Source of the DNA: Deltaproteobacteria bacterium
GTDB taxonomy: Bacteria > Myxococcota_A > Polyangia > JAAYKL01
Length of the DNA stretch: 13,865 nucleotides
Assembly (NCBI GenBank): GCA_011389755.1
Contig: JAABTR010000222.1
Location: 1-13,865 of the forward strand
Direction: 5' to 3'
The number at the start of each line of letters is the position of its first letter. The first letter of the stretch is position 1. The notes beneath the pieces are model-generated. The model searched no databases. It was not told where the DNA came from and was given only the letters and a program-made list of their open reading frames with translations. Position numbers and translations under genes: made by a program. Below are positions 6,804 through 13,283 of this stretch, piece after piece.

Positions 6804-8572
6804 AACTCTCCATTCGCATCAAGCTGTTCGTATTTTCTCTGGCGCTCATTCTCATCGTCGTTGTCGTTTCTGGGATTTTTCTCACCCACACCCTGCGCAA
6901 CCACCTGCTCGAGCGGGTGGAAAACGAGCTGCTCAGACATGCCGCCGCCTCCAGGCTTTTCTTGGAGACCAGGGCGAACCTGAAGAGCATAACCGAGGTG
7001 GACCCGGTCGCCCACGCGCTGAGCGAGGCCACGGCGTCGAGGATCACGGTGATTCTCGAAGACGGGACCGTCATCGGGGATTCGGCGTTGCCCCTCGAGG
7101 ATGTTTATAAAGCCCCGTCTCACGACACCCGGCCCGAAGTGATGGAGGCGCTCGAAGGAGGCAAGGGGGGGGCCGTCCGATACAGCACCACCATAGAAGA
7201 CCACGTCATGTACGTGGCGGTTCGCTTCGAAAGCGGCGGCGATGTCGGCGTGGTCAGAGCTTCCAGGCTCGTTCCGGAGATCAACGAAGCCCTCTTCGAG
7301 GCGCGCTCCGCCATCGTGATAGCGGGGATGCTCGGGCTTTTTTTGGCCGTTTTGTTTGCCGGGGTCTTTGCCCACATCTTTTCGAGGGCTTTTCGAGACA
7401 TCGTGGAGTACGCCCGTGGTGTCGCCGAGACGGGAACCACGAAGAGGCTCGAGGTTCGCTCCGGTGACGAGATAGGGGGCCTGGCCGGTTCCCTCAATAA
7501 GCTCGCAGAGCAGCTGGAGCATCACGTGCGCACGTTGTCCTTGGAGCGCGATCGATTCGAGACGGTGCTCGAGGGGATGAGCGAGGCGGTCTTGGCCCTC
7601 GACGAAGAGCAGCGGGTCACTTTGCTCAACCGGGCAGGGGTGTTGTTGCTCGGCCTGAGCGACGTCCCTGTCGGGCGAACCCTCGTCGAGCTCATCCGCG
7701 TTCCGCAGGTCCAAACTCTGGTGTCGGTGGGCCGGGAAAACGTAAGCACAACCGTGGAATTCGATCTCCCGGGGAATCGCGACCGCCGGGTCCTCGCCAG
7801 AGCCACCGAGCTTCGTTCCGGAGGCACAGTGGTCGTCTTGCTGGACGTCACCGAGCTGCGCCGGCTCGAGCGCATCCGCAGGGACTTCGTCGCGAACGTG
7901 TCCCACGAGCTGCGCACACCGGTCAGCGTGATCAAGGCGAACGTGGAGACCCTCATCGATGGAGCTGCACAGGATCCGCGGGCCGCCGAGCGTTTCCTGA
8001 ACTCTACCTTGGCCAATGCGGAGCGGCTCGCTGAGTTGATCTCCGATCTTTTGGACATCTCCAAAATCGAGGCGGGCAAGTACCAGCTGGATATTGCCGC
8101 TGTCGACGTCGGGAGAGCTTGCGAGCGCGCTGCGGAATCGATTGAGTCGCGGGCCGCCGACCGGGGCATCACCGTAGAGACACAGAGAGCCGAGACGATC
8201 CGCGCGTGGGCGGACCAAAGAGCCCTGGACCAGGTCCTCTTCAACTTGGTGGACAACGCCGTCAAGTACATCCCAAGCGGCAGCCACGTGCGCGTGAGCG
8301 CTCTGCAACGCGGCGAGCTCGCGCGTATCGAGGTCGCGGATGACGGGCCTGGTATCGAGCCGAATCACCGGGATCGCCTGTTCGAGCGCTTCTACCGGGT
8401 CGATGCCGGTCGTTCACGGGCGATGGGAGGCACCGGGCTCGGCCTGGCCATCGTCAAGCACCTGGTCACGGCGATGAAGGGAGCGGTGGGGATGACTGCG
8501 GCCCGGCCGCACGGTTGTGTTTTTTGGGTGGAGCTGCCGAGCGTGTCGCGGACCGACGCGTCTATCCTCTGA
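6800..8572 (+). CDS. phoR: PhoR-like membrane sensor histidine kinase
   Basis: This 590-residue inner-membrane kinase is expected to phosphorylate the regulator encoded just before it. Order of parts: membrane segment 8-28; a periplasmic sensor of ~140 residues; membrane segment 172-194; HAMP linker about 195-245; a PAS-like domain about 252-350; a HisKA domain with FVANVSHELRTP, catalytic His369; and an HATPase domain with N box NLVDNAVKY (482-490), G1 DDGPGI (514-519), F box FERFYRVD and G2 GGTGLGLAIV (543-552). The start is TTG 6800, overlapping the regulator's TGA (TTGA), behind AGGAAGG at 6790-6796; no closer ATG or GTG exists. HAMP-PAS-HisKA order fits PhoR, but the periplasmic domain is larger than in E. 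coli PhoR, so the signal need not be phosphate limitation. The 3' end overlaps the opposing pilZ gene by 11 bp. Confidence 0.87.
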   Translation: MKLSIRIKLFVFSLALILIVVVVSGIFLTHTLRNHLLERVENELLRHAAASRLFLETRANLKSITEVDPVAHALSEATASRITVILEDGTVIGDSALPLEDVYKAPSHDTRPEVMEALEGGKGGAVRYSTTIEDHVMYVAVRFESGGDVGVVRASRLVPEINEALFEARSAIVIAGMLGLFLAVLFAGVFAHIFSRAFRDIVEYARGVAETGTTKRLEVRSGDEIGGLAGSLNKLAEQLEHHVRTLSLERDRFETVLEGMSEAVLALDEEQRVTLLNRAGVLLLGLSDVPVGRTLVELIRVPQVQTLVSVGRENVSTTVEFDLPGNRDRRVLARATELRSGGTVVVLLDVTELRRLERIRRDFVANVSHELRTPVSVIKANVETLIDGAAQDPRAAERFLNSTLANAERLAELISDLLDISKIEAGKYQLDIAAVDVGRACERAAESIESRAADRGITVETQRAETIRAWADQRALDQVLFNLVDNAVKYIPSGSHVRVSALQRGELARIEVADDGPGIEPNHRDRLFERFYRVDAGRSRAMGGTGLGLAIVKHLVTAMKGAVGMTAARPHGCVFWVELPSVSRTDASIL

Positions 8573-9479
8573 AGTTGGTCTGAGAAGGACGGCGCCTGTT
8601 GCGCTGGGATCCCATCACTTTGCCGGCGGTCGAGACGATTTTGTGCCCTGCTTTGATGGAGGCGACCCGGGTCGCGCTCCCAAAGGCTCGCAAGCGGGGC
8701 CTCGCCTTGTCCCACAATCGGCCCGAGCGCGCGGCCGCAGGGGGCGACTTGCGCAAGAGATCAACGGCGGCCGCGCTCGCGCGCTTCGTGAGGTCCCAGA
8801 GCACCGTGAGCGCCGGGATGATGTAAAAGTTTACGCACCGCTGAAGCCAAACGACCCAGCCGGCTCGGTATTCATCTTCTTCAGTCTGCAGCTTGTCATC
8901 CCATGCTTCTTCAGATGGGTGGGCTGTGTTGGTTTTTGCCTCAAAAAAAACCTTTCTTGACGCGGCTCGCGACGATGGCGCTTCTTCGGGCTCCAGCTGG
9001 ACTTCGAGTCGGATGGAGCCTGCGGTTCGGCCGGCCTGACACGAGAGTATTCGCCCGGTCAATTCGCCTTCGGCTTCGCCGGAGAACCTCACGAGACATC
9101 CCGGCGCGAGTAGGTTCGAGGCGGTCTCGTCTTCGAGCTCTTCTTCGACTTCGGTTCGGTGCGAGCTCGAAGGTTCGCTCGATTCGACGAGTTCGAGCCC
9201 CGCGTCGATGGACGACCCTTTGGGGCTCGGCATGCTCCAGACGATCCGGGCCTCCTTGGAGACCGGTGGCGCGTCCGCTTCCAGGTGCATCAGCACGGGG
9301 CGCAAGCTGCCGACGTCGAGGTTTTCGTCGAAGCGAGCGGCGATGCCCTCGTTGGAGATGTTGAGCGTGCTGCCCGCGATACTGCGGGCCTCGTCTTCGG
9401 TCCCCTGCGGCTCGAGGAGCTCCACGGGTCTCGAGATTTCTATGCGCTGGTGCCTGCGATGTTCGAGCTGGAGTTGCAT
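8562..9479 (-). CDS. PilZ-domain protein, probable c-di-GMP receptor
   Basis: The 305-residue protein starts with a PilZ domain (about residues 5-100). Both c-di-GMP contact motifs are present: RRHQR (8-12, RxxxR) and NISNEG (40-45, [DN]xSxxG), so binding of cyclic di-GMP is likely. An acidic, Ser/Glu-rich stretch follows (about 95-125), then a small beta-rich segment (126-165) that could be a second, degenerate PilZ-like or beta-barrel unit. Residues ~207-225 (WVVWLQRCVNFYIIPALTV) are hydrophobic and could form an amphipathic or membrane-associated helix. The last ~75 residues are strongly basic. ATG 9479 has GAGG five bases upstream. Its stop lies inside the 3' end of phoR (11-bp tail-to-tail overlap). 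The output is unknown; PilZ proteins commonly act in motility, exopolysaccharide production or transcription. Confidence 0.8.
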   Translation of the reverse strand: MQLQLEHRRHQRIEISRPVELLEPQGTEDEARSIAGSTLNISNEGIAARFDENLDVGSLRPVLMHLEADAPPVSKEARIVWSMPSPKGSSIDAGLELVESSEPSSSHRTEVEEELEDETASNLLAPGCLVRFSGEAEGELTGRILSCQAGRTAGSIRLEVQLEPEEAPSSRAASRKVFFEAKTNTAHPSEEAWDDKLQTEEDEYRAGWVVWLQRCVNFYIIPALTVLWDLTKRASAAAVDLLRKSPPAAARSGRLWDKARPRLRAFGSATRVASIKAGHKIVSTAGKVMGSQRNRRRPSQTNFRG

Positions 9480-9505
9480 TTCGACCTCGCTTGCTTATGG
9501 TTCAA

Positions 9506-9541
9506 GTGACTACATTATCCGACATTGTCACCTGGGGCAAA
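9506..9541 (-). promoter_or_regulatory. Candidate pilZ promoter within an inverted repeat
   Basis: On the minus strand GATAAT (9514-9519) is a good -10 box, with a poor -35 (TTTGCC, 9536-9541) 16 bases upstream. It sits inside an inverted repeat GTGAC (9506-9510) / GTCAC (9527-9531). Within this, ACATT also occurs twice on the plus strand, 10 bp apart (9512, 9522). An operator covering the pilZ promoter is plausible. The leader would be about 28 bases. Confidence 0.35.
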
Positions 9542-9658
9542 GAATGAGCGCGTGTCCGGATACTGAAATGAGATTTTCGCTGATTTATCACGGAAATCCG
9601 GTTGGATATTTTAGCAGATCGCACCAAGATAAAAGCACACGAAAATAAGGAGCCAAAA

Positions 9659-10201
9659 ATGAGATTGAAGCTGATGGGCGTCGCGGCATTGACCGGGCTG
9701 TTTGCGCTCGGGTGCGGAGCCGGCAAGACTGAGGAGCAAGTCGAAGTTGAGGCCAAAGAAGCCGCGGATGCGCTGGCCAGCGCGCTCAAAGAGGCAGCCG
9801 ATAAGGCCCAGGGCGAAGCCGAAAGAGCCGCTGCGGTCCAGGCGGAGGCCGAAAGACAGGACGCGAAGGCCCCAGGCGTGGCCTCAAGCGCGGAGGCAGG
9901 CGCCATGGATCCCGAAGGGGCGATGATCGCTCAGATCGAGCTGCTCAAGGCCGGCAAGACCGAGGAGCTCAGAAGCCACTTCACCGCCCGATTGCAAGGC
10001 GAGATCACCGAGGAAGCGGTGAGCAAAGGCAAGGCCGAGTCGGAGAAGATGCCCCCACCCGCCGAGCTCATAAAGGAGATCAAAGACAAAGAGGTCGATG
10101 GTGTAAAGACCGCCAAGGTCATCATGCCCAGCGGCCGCGTGCTCACGACCCTCGTTTTGGAGGACGGAAAGTGGCTCGCGGACACGGTCTGGTTCCGGTA
10201 A
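9659..10201 (+). CDS. Coiled-coil lipoprotein, function unknown
   Basis: The 180-residue protein begins with a lipoprotein signal peptide: MRLK, a hydrophobic stretch, and lipobox LFALGC with Cys19 as the lipidated residue. Gly20 rather than Asp follows, so outer-membrane sorting is expected by the E. coli rule. Residues 24-70 are rich in Ala, Glu and Lys and should form a long charged helix or coiled coil. Residues 82-180 look like a small alpha/beta domain ending in LEDGKWLADTVWFR. That layout recalls NTF2-like/DUF4878 domains of secreted lipoproteins, but I cannot confirm it. ATG 9659 follows a near-perfect ribosome site, TAAGGAG, six bases upstream. The gene is alone on its strand; its stop converges on the sigma-factor stop with 35 bp between and no clear terminator. 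No function is assigned. Confidence 0.85.
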   Translation: MRLKLMGVAALTGLFALGCGAGKTEEQVEVEAKEAADALASALKEAADKAQGEAERAAAVQAEAERQDAKAPGVASSAEAGAMDPEGAMIAQIELLKAGKTEELRSHFTARLQGEITEEAVSKGKAESEKMPPPAELIKEIKDKEVDGVKTAKVIMPSGRVLTTLVLEDGKWLADTVWFR

Positions 10202-10236
10202 CCGCCCCCTTATTTAGAAAAACTGAAAGGTCGAGC

Positions 10237-10929
10237 CTAACCCGGCGGCTGGAAGCACTCGAGGGTCGGCGGAGGTTCACAAAAACCGGCGCGGATCTCG
10301 TCGAGAGCCATGGTGACGAGCCGGGATATCCAAGACTTCGTCACGCCCATTTGCTCGGCGATATCCACGAGTTTTAAGTCTTCGAAGAAGTACTTGTAGA
10401 TGATGGTGCGCTTTTTTTCAGGCAGGGCATCGATGCGCTTTTTGAGCTTTTCGCAGTAGCGTTTCTTTTCGAGCAGGTACTCCGCCTGGGCAGGCTCGCT
10501 GACGGGCTCGTTCTCTTCGTCCGCCGCGTACGAGGTGACGTACGCGGTCGCCAGCTCCTTGAGGGCATCGGCCAGGCGGTGGACGGCTTCGACTTTGTCG
10601 GCGGGGGGCGGCGTGTCGTTTTGTGCCTCGAGCATCTCTTCGGCTCGCCTGTAAAACGCGATCTTGCGCCGCAGACGCCTAGGGAACCAATCGGCCTCTG
10701 CGGCGCCGTCGTAGATAGCGCCTCGGATGCGGTGCTGGGCGTACGTCTGGAAAGAGACGTTTTTTGTTTCGTCGTAGCGATTGATGGCCTCGGCCAGGCC
10801 TTCCAGGGCGAAAGAACGCAGGTCATCGACCTCGATGTCCCCGCCGATCTTTTTCTTTTCGGTGGAGACGATCCGGTCGACCAAAGGCATGAACCGCGTC
10901 GCGAGCGCGTCCTTGTCGCTTCTGTCCAT
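10237..10929 (-). CDS. FliA/WhiG-like sigma-70 family factor
   Basis: An alternative sigma factor of about 230 residues directing RNA polymerase to a specific promoter set. Region 2 is well kept: DIEVDDLRSFALEGLAEAI, then RYDETKNVSFQTYAQHRIRGAIYD and DWFPRRLRRK, closely resembling the FliA/WhiG pattern. Region 3 is not recognisable; in its place is a charged stretch with PPPADK and an acidic AADEENEPVSEP segment. Region 4 is clear: LPEKKRTIIYKYFFEDLKLVDIAEQMGVTKSWISRL holds the -35-reading helix-turn-helix. ATG 10929 is preferred because GGTGAT then lies five bases upstream; GTG 10932 is adjacent and a TGA two codons further blocks any longer start. No flagellar genes or anti-sigma gene are in the window, so it may control motility, development or stress genes elsewhere. 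It probably shares a transcript with the gene at 11012-11692. Confidence 0.87.
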   Translation of the reverse strand: MDRSDKDALATRFMPLVDRIVSTEKKKIGGDIEVDDLRSFALEGLAEAINRYDETKNVSFQTYAQHRIRGAIYDGAAEADWFPRRLRRKIAFYRRAEEMLEAQNDTPPPADKVEAVHRLADALKELATAYVTSYAADEENEPVSEPAQAEYLLEKKRYCEKLKKRIDALPEKKRTIIYKYFFEDLKLVDIAEQMGVTKSWISRLVTMALDEIRAGFCEPPPTLECFQPPG

Positions 10930-10976
10930 CACCCATCACCATAGCATGGTGCGACATGTGGAGAAAAGTGCTATGG
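10930..10976 (-). promoter_or_regulatory. Hairpins over the sigma-factor ribosome site
   Basis: CCATAGCA and TGCTATGG (10939-10946 and 10969-10976) form a perfect 8-bp inverted repeat with a 22-base loop. A second perfect repeat, CACCAT-AGC-ATGGTG (10937-10951), overlaps the first, so only one can form. On the minus-strand transcript both end within or next to the GGTGAT ribosome-binding sequence directly before the sigma-factor start. They could sequester it, or form an operator in DNA. Confidence 0.45.
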
Positions 10977-11011
10977 CGGTGGCATCGGGGATCCGACCGC
11001 CTTCGGGCCGG

Positions 11012-11692
11012 CTAGCGATTGTTGCGCGGCGCCCCGGCCTTGCCCCATGGCGGCGATCCTTTGTGCCGCTTTCGCTTATTGCTCTTCTTGGCCGGTGCTT
11101 GGGTGTGTTTGGTCTTTTGCTCGGGCTGGAAGGGCTTCTTTTCGGAAAACGCGTGGTGGGTCAACTCGGTGTAGGTCGACTCATGAGCACCGTTCGACAA
11201 GCTCTGCGGTTGGAGCTCGCCTTCATGTTCCTCGAGCTCGAGCTTGAGTTCTCGGATGGTCTCGGCGAGCTGCCGCGACTTTTTTCGTTCCTCTTGGAGC
11301 TGACTCTCGATGCGGCTTTTTAGCTTTTCGAGATTTGCCAACGCGTCGTCACCGGCGGCTCTAGGACCCGGCGGGCAGGTTGCTTCGCCTGGGCTCATCG
11401 AGACAGACGAGAACCGCGTCGCGTCCAATCCGAGCCTCTTTTGTTCGCCTTCGGGGATAGAAGCGACGAACGAGGCCAGGCCTCGGCTGACGACATCGGC
11501 CATCACCTCTTTGGGATCGCGCCCGAGCTCGCGGGCCGCGAATTCGAGCAGATCATCGAGGAAGTAGACGATGTCCCCGGGAATGGGCAGGTTTGGTAAC
11601 GGCCGTGGTCGAGATTCCCCTTTCAGGGTGGGGGCGGTGCTGGAGGAAGACGGGTGCATATCCTGCATCGGCTGGCATTCCAATCGTTTCAT
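11012..11692 (-). CDS. Hypothetical protein, coiled coil with basic tail
   Basis: I do not recognise this protein (226 residues from the chosen start). A Pro/Ser-rich N-terminus (residues 10-38) precedes a helical region, IPGDIVYFLDDLLEFAARELG and DPKEVMADVVSRGLASFVASIPEGEQKRLGLDA, which looks like a small globular or helix-turn-helix-like domain. A classical coiled coil follows, from LANLEKLKSRIESQ through RQLAETIRELKLELEEHEGEL. The tail is strongly basic (KKSNKRKRHKG), suggesting contact with nucleic acid or membrane. The start is uncertain: the frame stays open up to TTG 11788, but upstream codon use looks non-coding and a palindrome lies there. ATG 11692 has AAGG immediately before it, closer than ideal. 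It lies about 80 bp upstream of the sigma factor on the same strand, so a regulatory link such as a modulator is conceivable but unproven. Confidence 0.65.
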   Translation of the reverse strand: MKRLECQPMQDMHPSSSSTAPTLKGESRPRPLPNLPIPGDIVYFLDDLLEFAARELGRDPKEVMADVVSRGLASFVASIPEGEQKRLGLDATRFSSVSMSPGEATCPPGPRAAGDDALANLEKLKSRIESQLQEERKKSRQLAETIRELKLELEEHEGELQPQSLSNGAHESTYTELTHHAFSEKKPFQPEQKTKHTQAPAKKSNKRKRHKGSPPWGKAGAPRNNR

Positions 11693-11740
11693 CCTTTTCT
11701 TGTCGTGTCCAAAACGAACGTGTACGTCGTGGAGTGAGTC

Positions 11741-11773
11741 GCCCGAGTGGGCTTTTTTTTGGTATCTCATACC
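11741..11773 (+). promoter_or_regulatory. Hairpin with T-tract, then palindrome, before glycerate kinase
   Basis: GCCC-GAGT-GGGC (11741-11752) is a short GC stem with a four-base loop, followed by eight T residues (11753-11760), the look of a weak intrinsic terminator reading rightwards. Directly after is a perfect palindrome GGTAT-CTC-ATACC (11761-11773). No plus-strand gene ends nearby, so the hairpin would either stop stray transcripts or act in the glycerate kinase leader. The palindrome may be an operator between the divergent genes. Confidence 0.35.
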
Positions 11774-11878
11774 GGCGGTTCGAGGCAATCATATTCCGCA
11801 CGGAGACGGTTTTTTTTAAACAGCTCCTGTGTGAATCGAGACGCGAGCAGGAGCCGAATAGGCAGCGAGGACAGAGGC

Positions 11879-13048
11879 GTGAAGGTTATTATTGCCATCG
11901 ATTCCTTTAAAGAGAGCCTGGGCTCCCTCGAGGCGGGGAGGGCGGCCGAACGAGGGGTCCAGAGCGTCTTTCCGGACGCTCAGACCCATGTTTTGCCGGT
12001 GGCGGACGGCGGAGAAGGGACCGTGGACGCCCTCGTGAGCCTTTTGTCGGGCCGGGTGATCAAAGCTCGGGTGACTGGCCCCCTGGGCGATGAGGTCGAA
12101 GCCCGGCTGGGGATCTGTGCAGATCGCAGCACGGCCGTCATCGAGGTGGCGGACGCCGCCGGGCTGTCGCTGGTTCCGCCAAAGAGGCGCGATCCGGCCG
12201 CGAACACCACCCGCGGCGTCGGGCAGCTCGTGCGCCGGGCTCTGGATCTCGGGGCCACCCGCATCCTCATCGGCCTGGGCGGGAGCGCCACGAACGATGG
12301 GGGTATTGGGATGGCCTTCGAGCTCGGTTTCATCTTCGAGGATGATTGCGGTCGGGAGATCGCGCGCCCAGTGGGGCGGGATCTGCAAAGAATCGCTCGC
12401 ATCGTCTCGGACGAGCGGGACGAGCGCCTGGACCGGGTTAGCATCGAGGCGGTCACCGATGTGGACAACCCTCTGTGCGGGCCCTACGGCGCGGCGCGGA
12501 CCTATGGGCCGCAAAAAGGGGCAGACGGCGCACAGTGCGCCATGCTTGACGCCGGGCTGGAGAACCTGGCGACGCGCATGCGGATCGATCTGGGGCACGA
12601 GGTCCGCGACATTGCCGGCGCAGGCGCTGCCGGAGGTTTGGGGGCTGCGGTGGTGGGCTTTTGCGGTGGGACCATCCGGGCCGGCATCGACTTTGTGCTG
12701 GATACGGCGGGGTTCGATGATCTTTTGGAAGGAGCGGACTACGTGATTACCGGAGAGGGGCGCATCGATGCCCAGACCGCTCGGGGGAAGGTGCCCGCCG
12801 GGGTGGCCAAGCGCGCGGGCGCGGCGAAAGTGCCGGTGATCGCCGTGGCCGGCGCGGTGTCCGCGGATGCCGATGTCCATGGCGCGGTGGGGCTGGGCGC
12901 GATCTTTTCGGTGATGCAAGGCCCCATGAGCTTGGAGGAGGCCCTCTTGCCCGATAGGGCCGCTCAGGGGATCTGTCGGACAACGCAGGAGATTTTCAGA
13001 TTGATACGGCTGGAGAGAACCGGGGTCCACGCCCCAAGGCGCCGCTGA
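11879..13048 (+). CDS. Glycerate 2-kinase, GlxK/GarK family
   Basis: The enzyme phosphorylates D-glycerate with ATP, in this family usually to 2-phosphoglycerate, feeding glyoxylate, glucarate or serine breakdown into lower glycolysis. The 389-residue protein has the full-length family layout: KVIIAIDSFKESLGSLEA (residues 2-19), PVADGGEGTVDAL (40-52), GLGGSATNDGGIGMA (132-146), VTDVDNPLCGPYGAARTYGPQKG (~193-215), GAGAAGGLGAA (~247-257) and ITGEGRIDAQTARGKVP (~290-306). Start is GTG 11879; the conserved KVIIA strand follows at once and GAGG lies eight bases upstream (11867-11870). The open frame continues to 11747 but that part covers hairpins and is unlikely to be translated. It stands alone with no glyoxylate-carboligase or tartronate genes next to it, so the pathway is uncertain. 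No clear terminator follows. Confidence 0.93.
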   Translation: MKVIIAIDSFKESLGSLEAGRAAERGVQSVFPDAQTHVLPVADGGEGTVDALVSLLSGRVIKARVTGPLGDEVEARLGICADRSTAVIEVADAAGLSLVPPKRRDPAANTTRGVGQLVRRALDLGATRILIGLGGSATNDGGIGMAFELGFIFEDDCGREIARPVGRDLQRIARIVSDERDERLDRVSIEAVTDVDNPLCGPYGAARTYGPQKGADGAQCAMLDAGLENLATRMRIDLGHEVRDIAGAGAAGGLGAAVVGFCGGTIRAGIDFVLDTAGFDDLLEGADYVITGEGRIDAQTARGKVPAGVAKRAGAAKVPVIAVAGAVSADADVHGAVGLGAIFSVMQGPMSLEEALLPDRAAQGICRTTQEIFRLIRLERTGVHAPRRR

Positions 13049-13107
13049 GCGCGTACCACCCTCCTCGGTCGCCCATCACAAAAGCTCATAACAGTACCGG
13101 CGGAAAT

Positions 13108-13163
13108 GTTCAATATTCTAACAATAGTTCAGGGATTGAACTAATCGGGTAAGGAAATTTAAC
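13108..13163 (+). promoter_or_regulatory. Palindromic operator and promoter candidate for last gene
   Basis: An AT-rich island in GC-rich DNA. A perfect inverted repeat TAGTTCA-GGGAT-TGAACTA spans 13125-13143, and GTTCAAT (13108-13114) also pairs with ATTGAAC (13135-13141). TTGAAC (13136-13141) can serve as -35 and TTTAAC (13158-13163) as -10, 16 bases apart. The -35 would lie inside the palindrome, so a bound regulator would block or modulate the promoter. Confidence 0.45.
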
Positions 13164-13210
13164 TTTCGCCGGTTCGGCGCCAGTGTTTTCGCCTGTTTAG
13201 AGAGCGGCAT

Positions 13211-13247
13211 GGGGGTTGCAATGCTTTAGGGGTGCAACGGCAACCCC
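13211..13247 (+). promoter_or_regulatory. Leader with mutually exclusive hairpins
   Basis: GGGGTTGC (13212-13219) pairs perfectly with GCAACCCC (13240-13247). Within the same stretch GTTGCA (13215-13220) pairs perfectly with TGCAAC (13233-13238), and GGGGT (13229-13233) can pair with ACCCC (13243-13247). These foldings compete. They sit about 30 bases before the ribosome site of the lipoprotein gene at 13284, so they may form a regulatory leader. No known riboswitch class is recognised. Confidence 0.4.
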
Positions 13248-13283
13248 GGCGCGGGGGAGCGCTGAAAACAAAAAGGAGAAGCG

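Noticed and set aside
6737..8368. Long minus-strand open frame (543 codons) opposite the sensor kinase
   Set aside because: It is a GC-driven antisense shadow; the plus strand encodes a complete kinase with every catalytic motif, and the antisense product has low-complexity character.
10990..11012. UUCG-type small hairpin between the coiled-coil gene and the sigma gene as a terminator
   Set aside because: The stem is short with a bulge and no T-tract follows on the minus strand.
11693..11788. Extended N-terminus of the coiled-coil protein to TTG 11788 or ATG 11770
   Set aside because: No ribosome site lies before either codon, the region holds a palindrome and a hairpin, and its codon use differs from the rest of the gene.
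11816..13030. Minus-strand open frame (404 codons) opposite glycerate kinase
   Set aside because: It mirrors a clear full-length enzyme gene and has no motif or ribosome-site support.
13200..13283. Known c-di-GMP (GEMM) or cobalamin riboswitch before the last lipoprotein
   Set aside because: The conserved cores of those classes are not present; only competing simple stems are seen.
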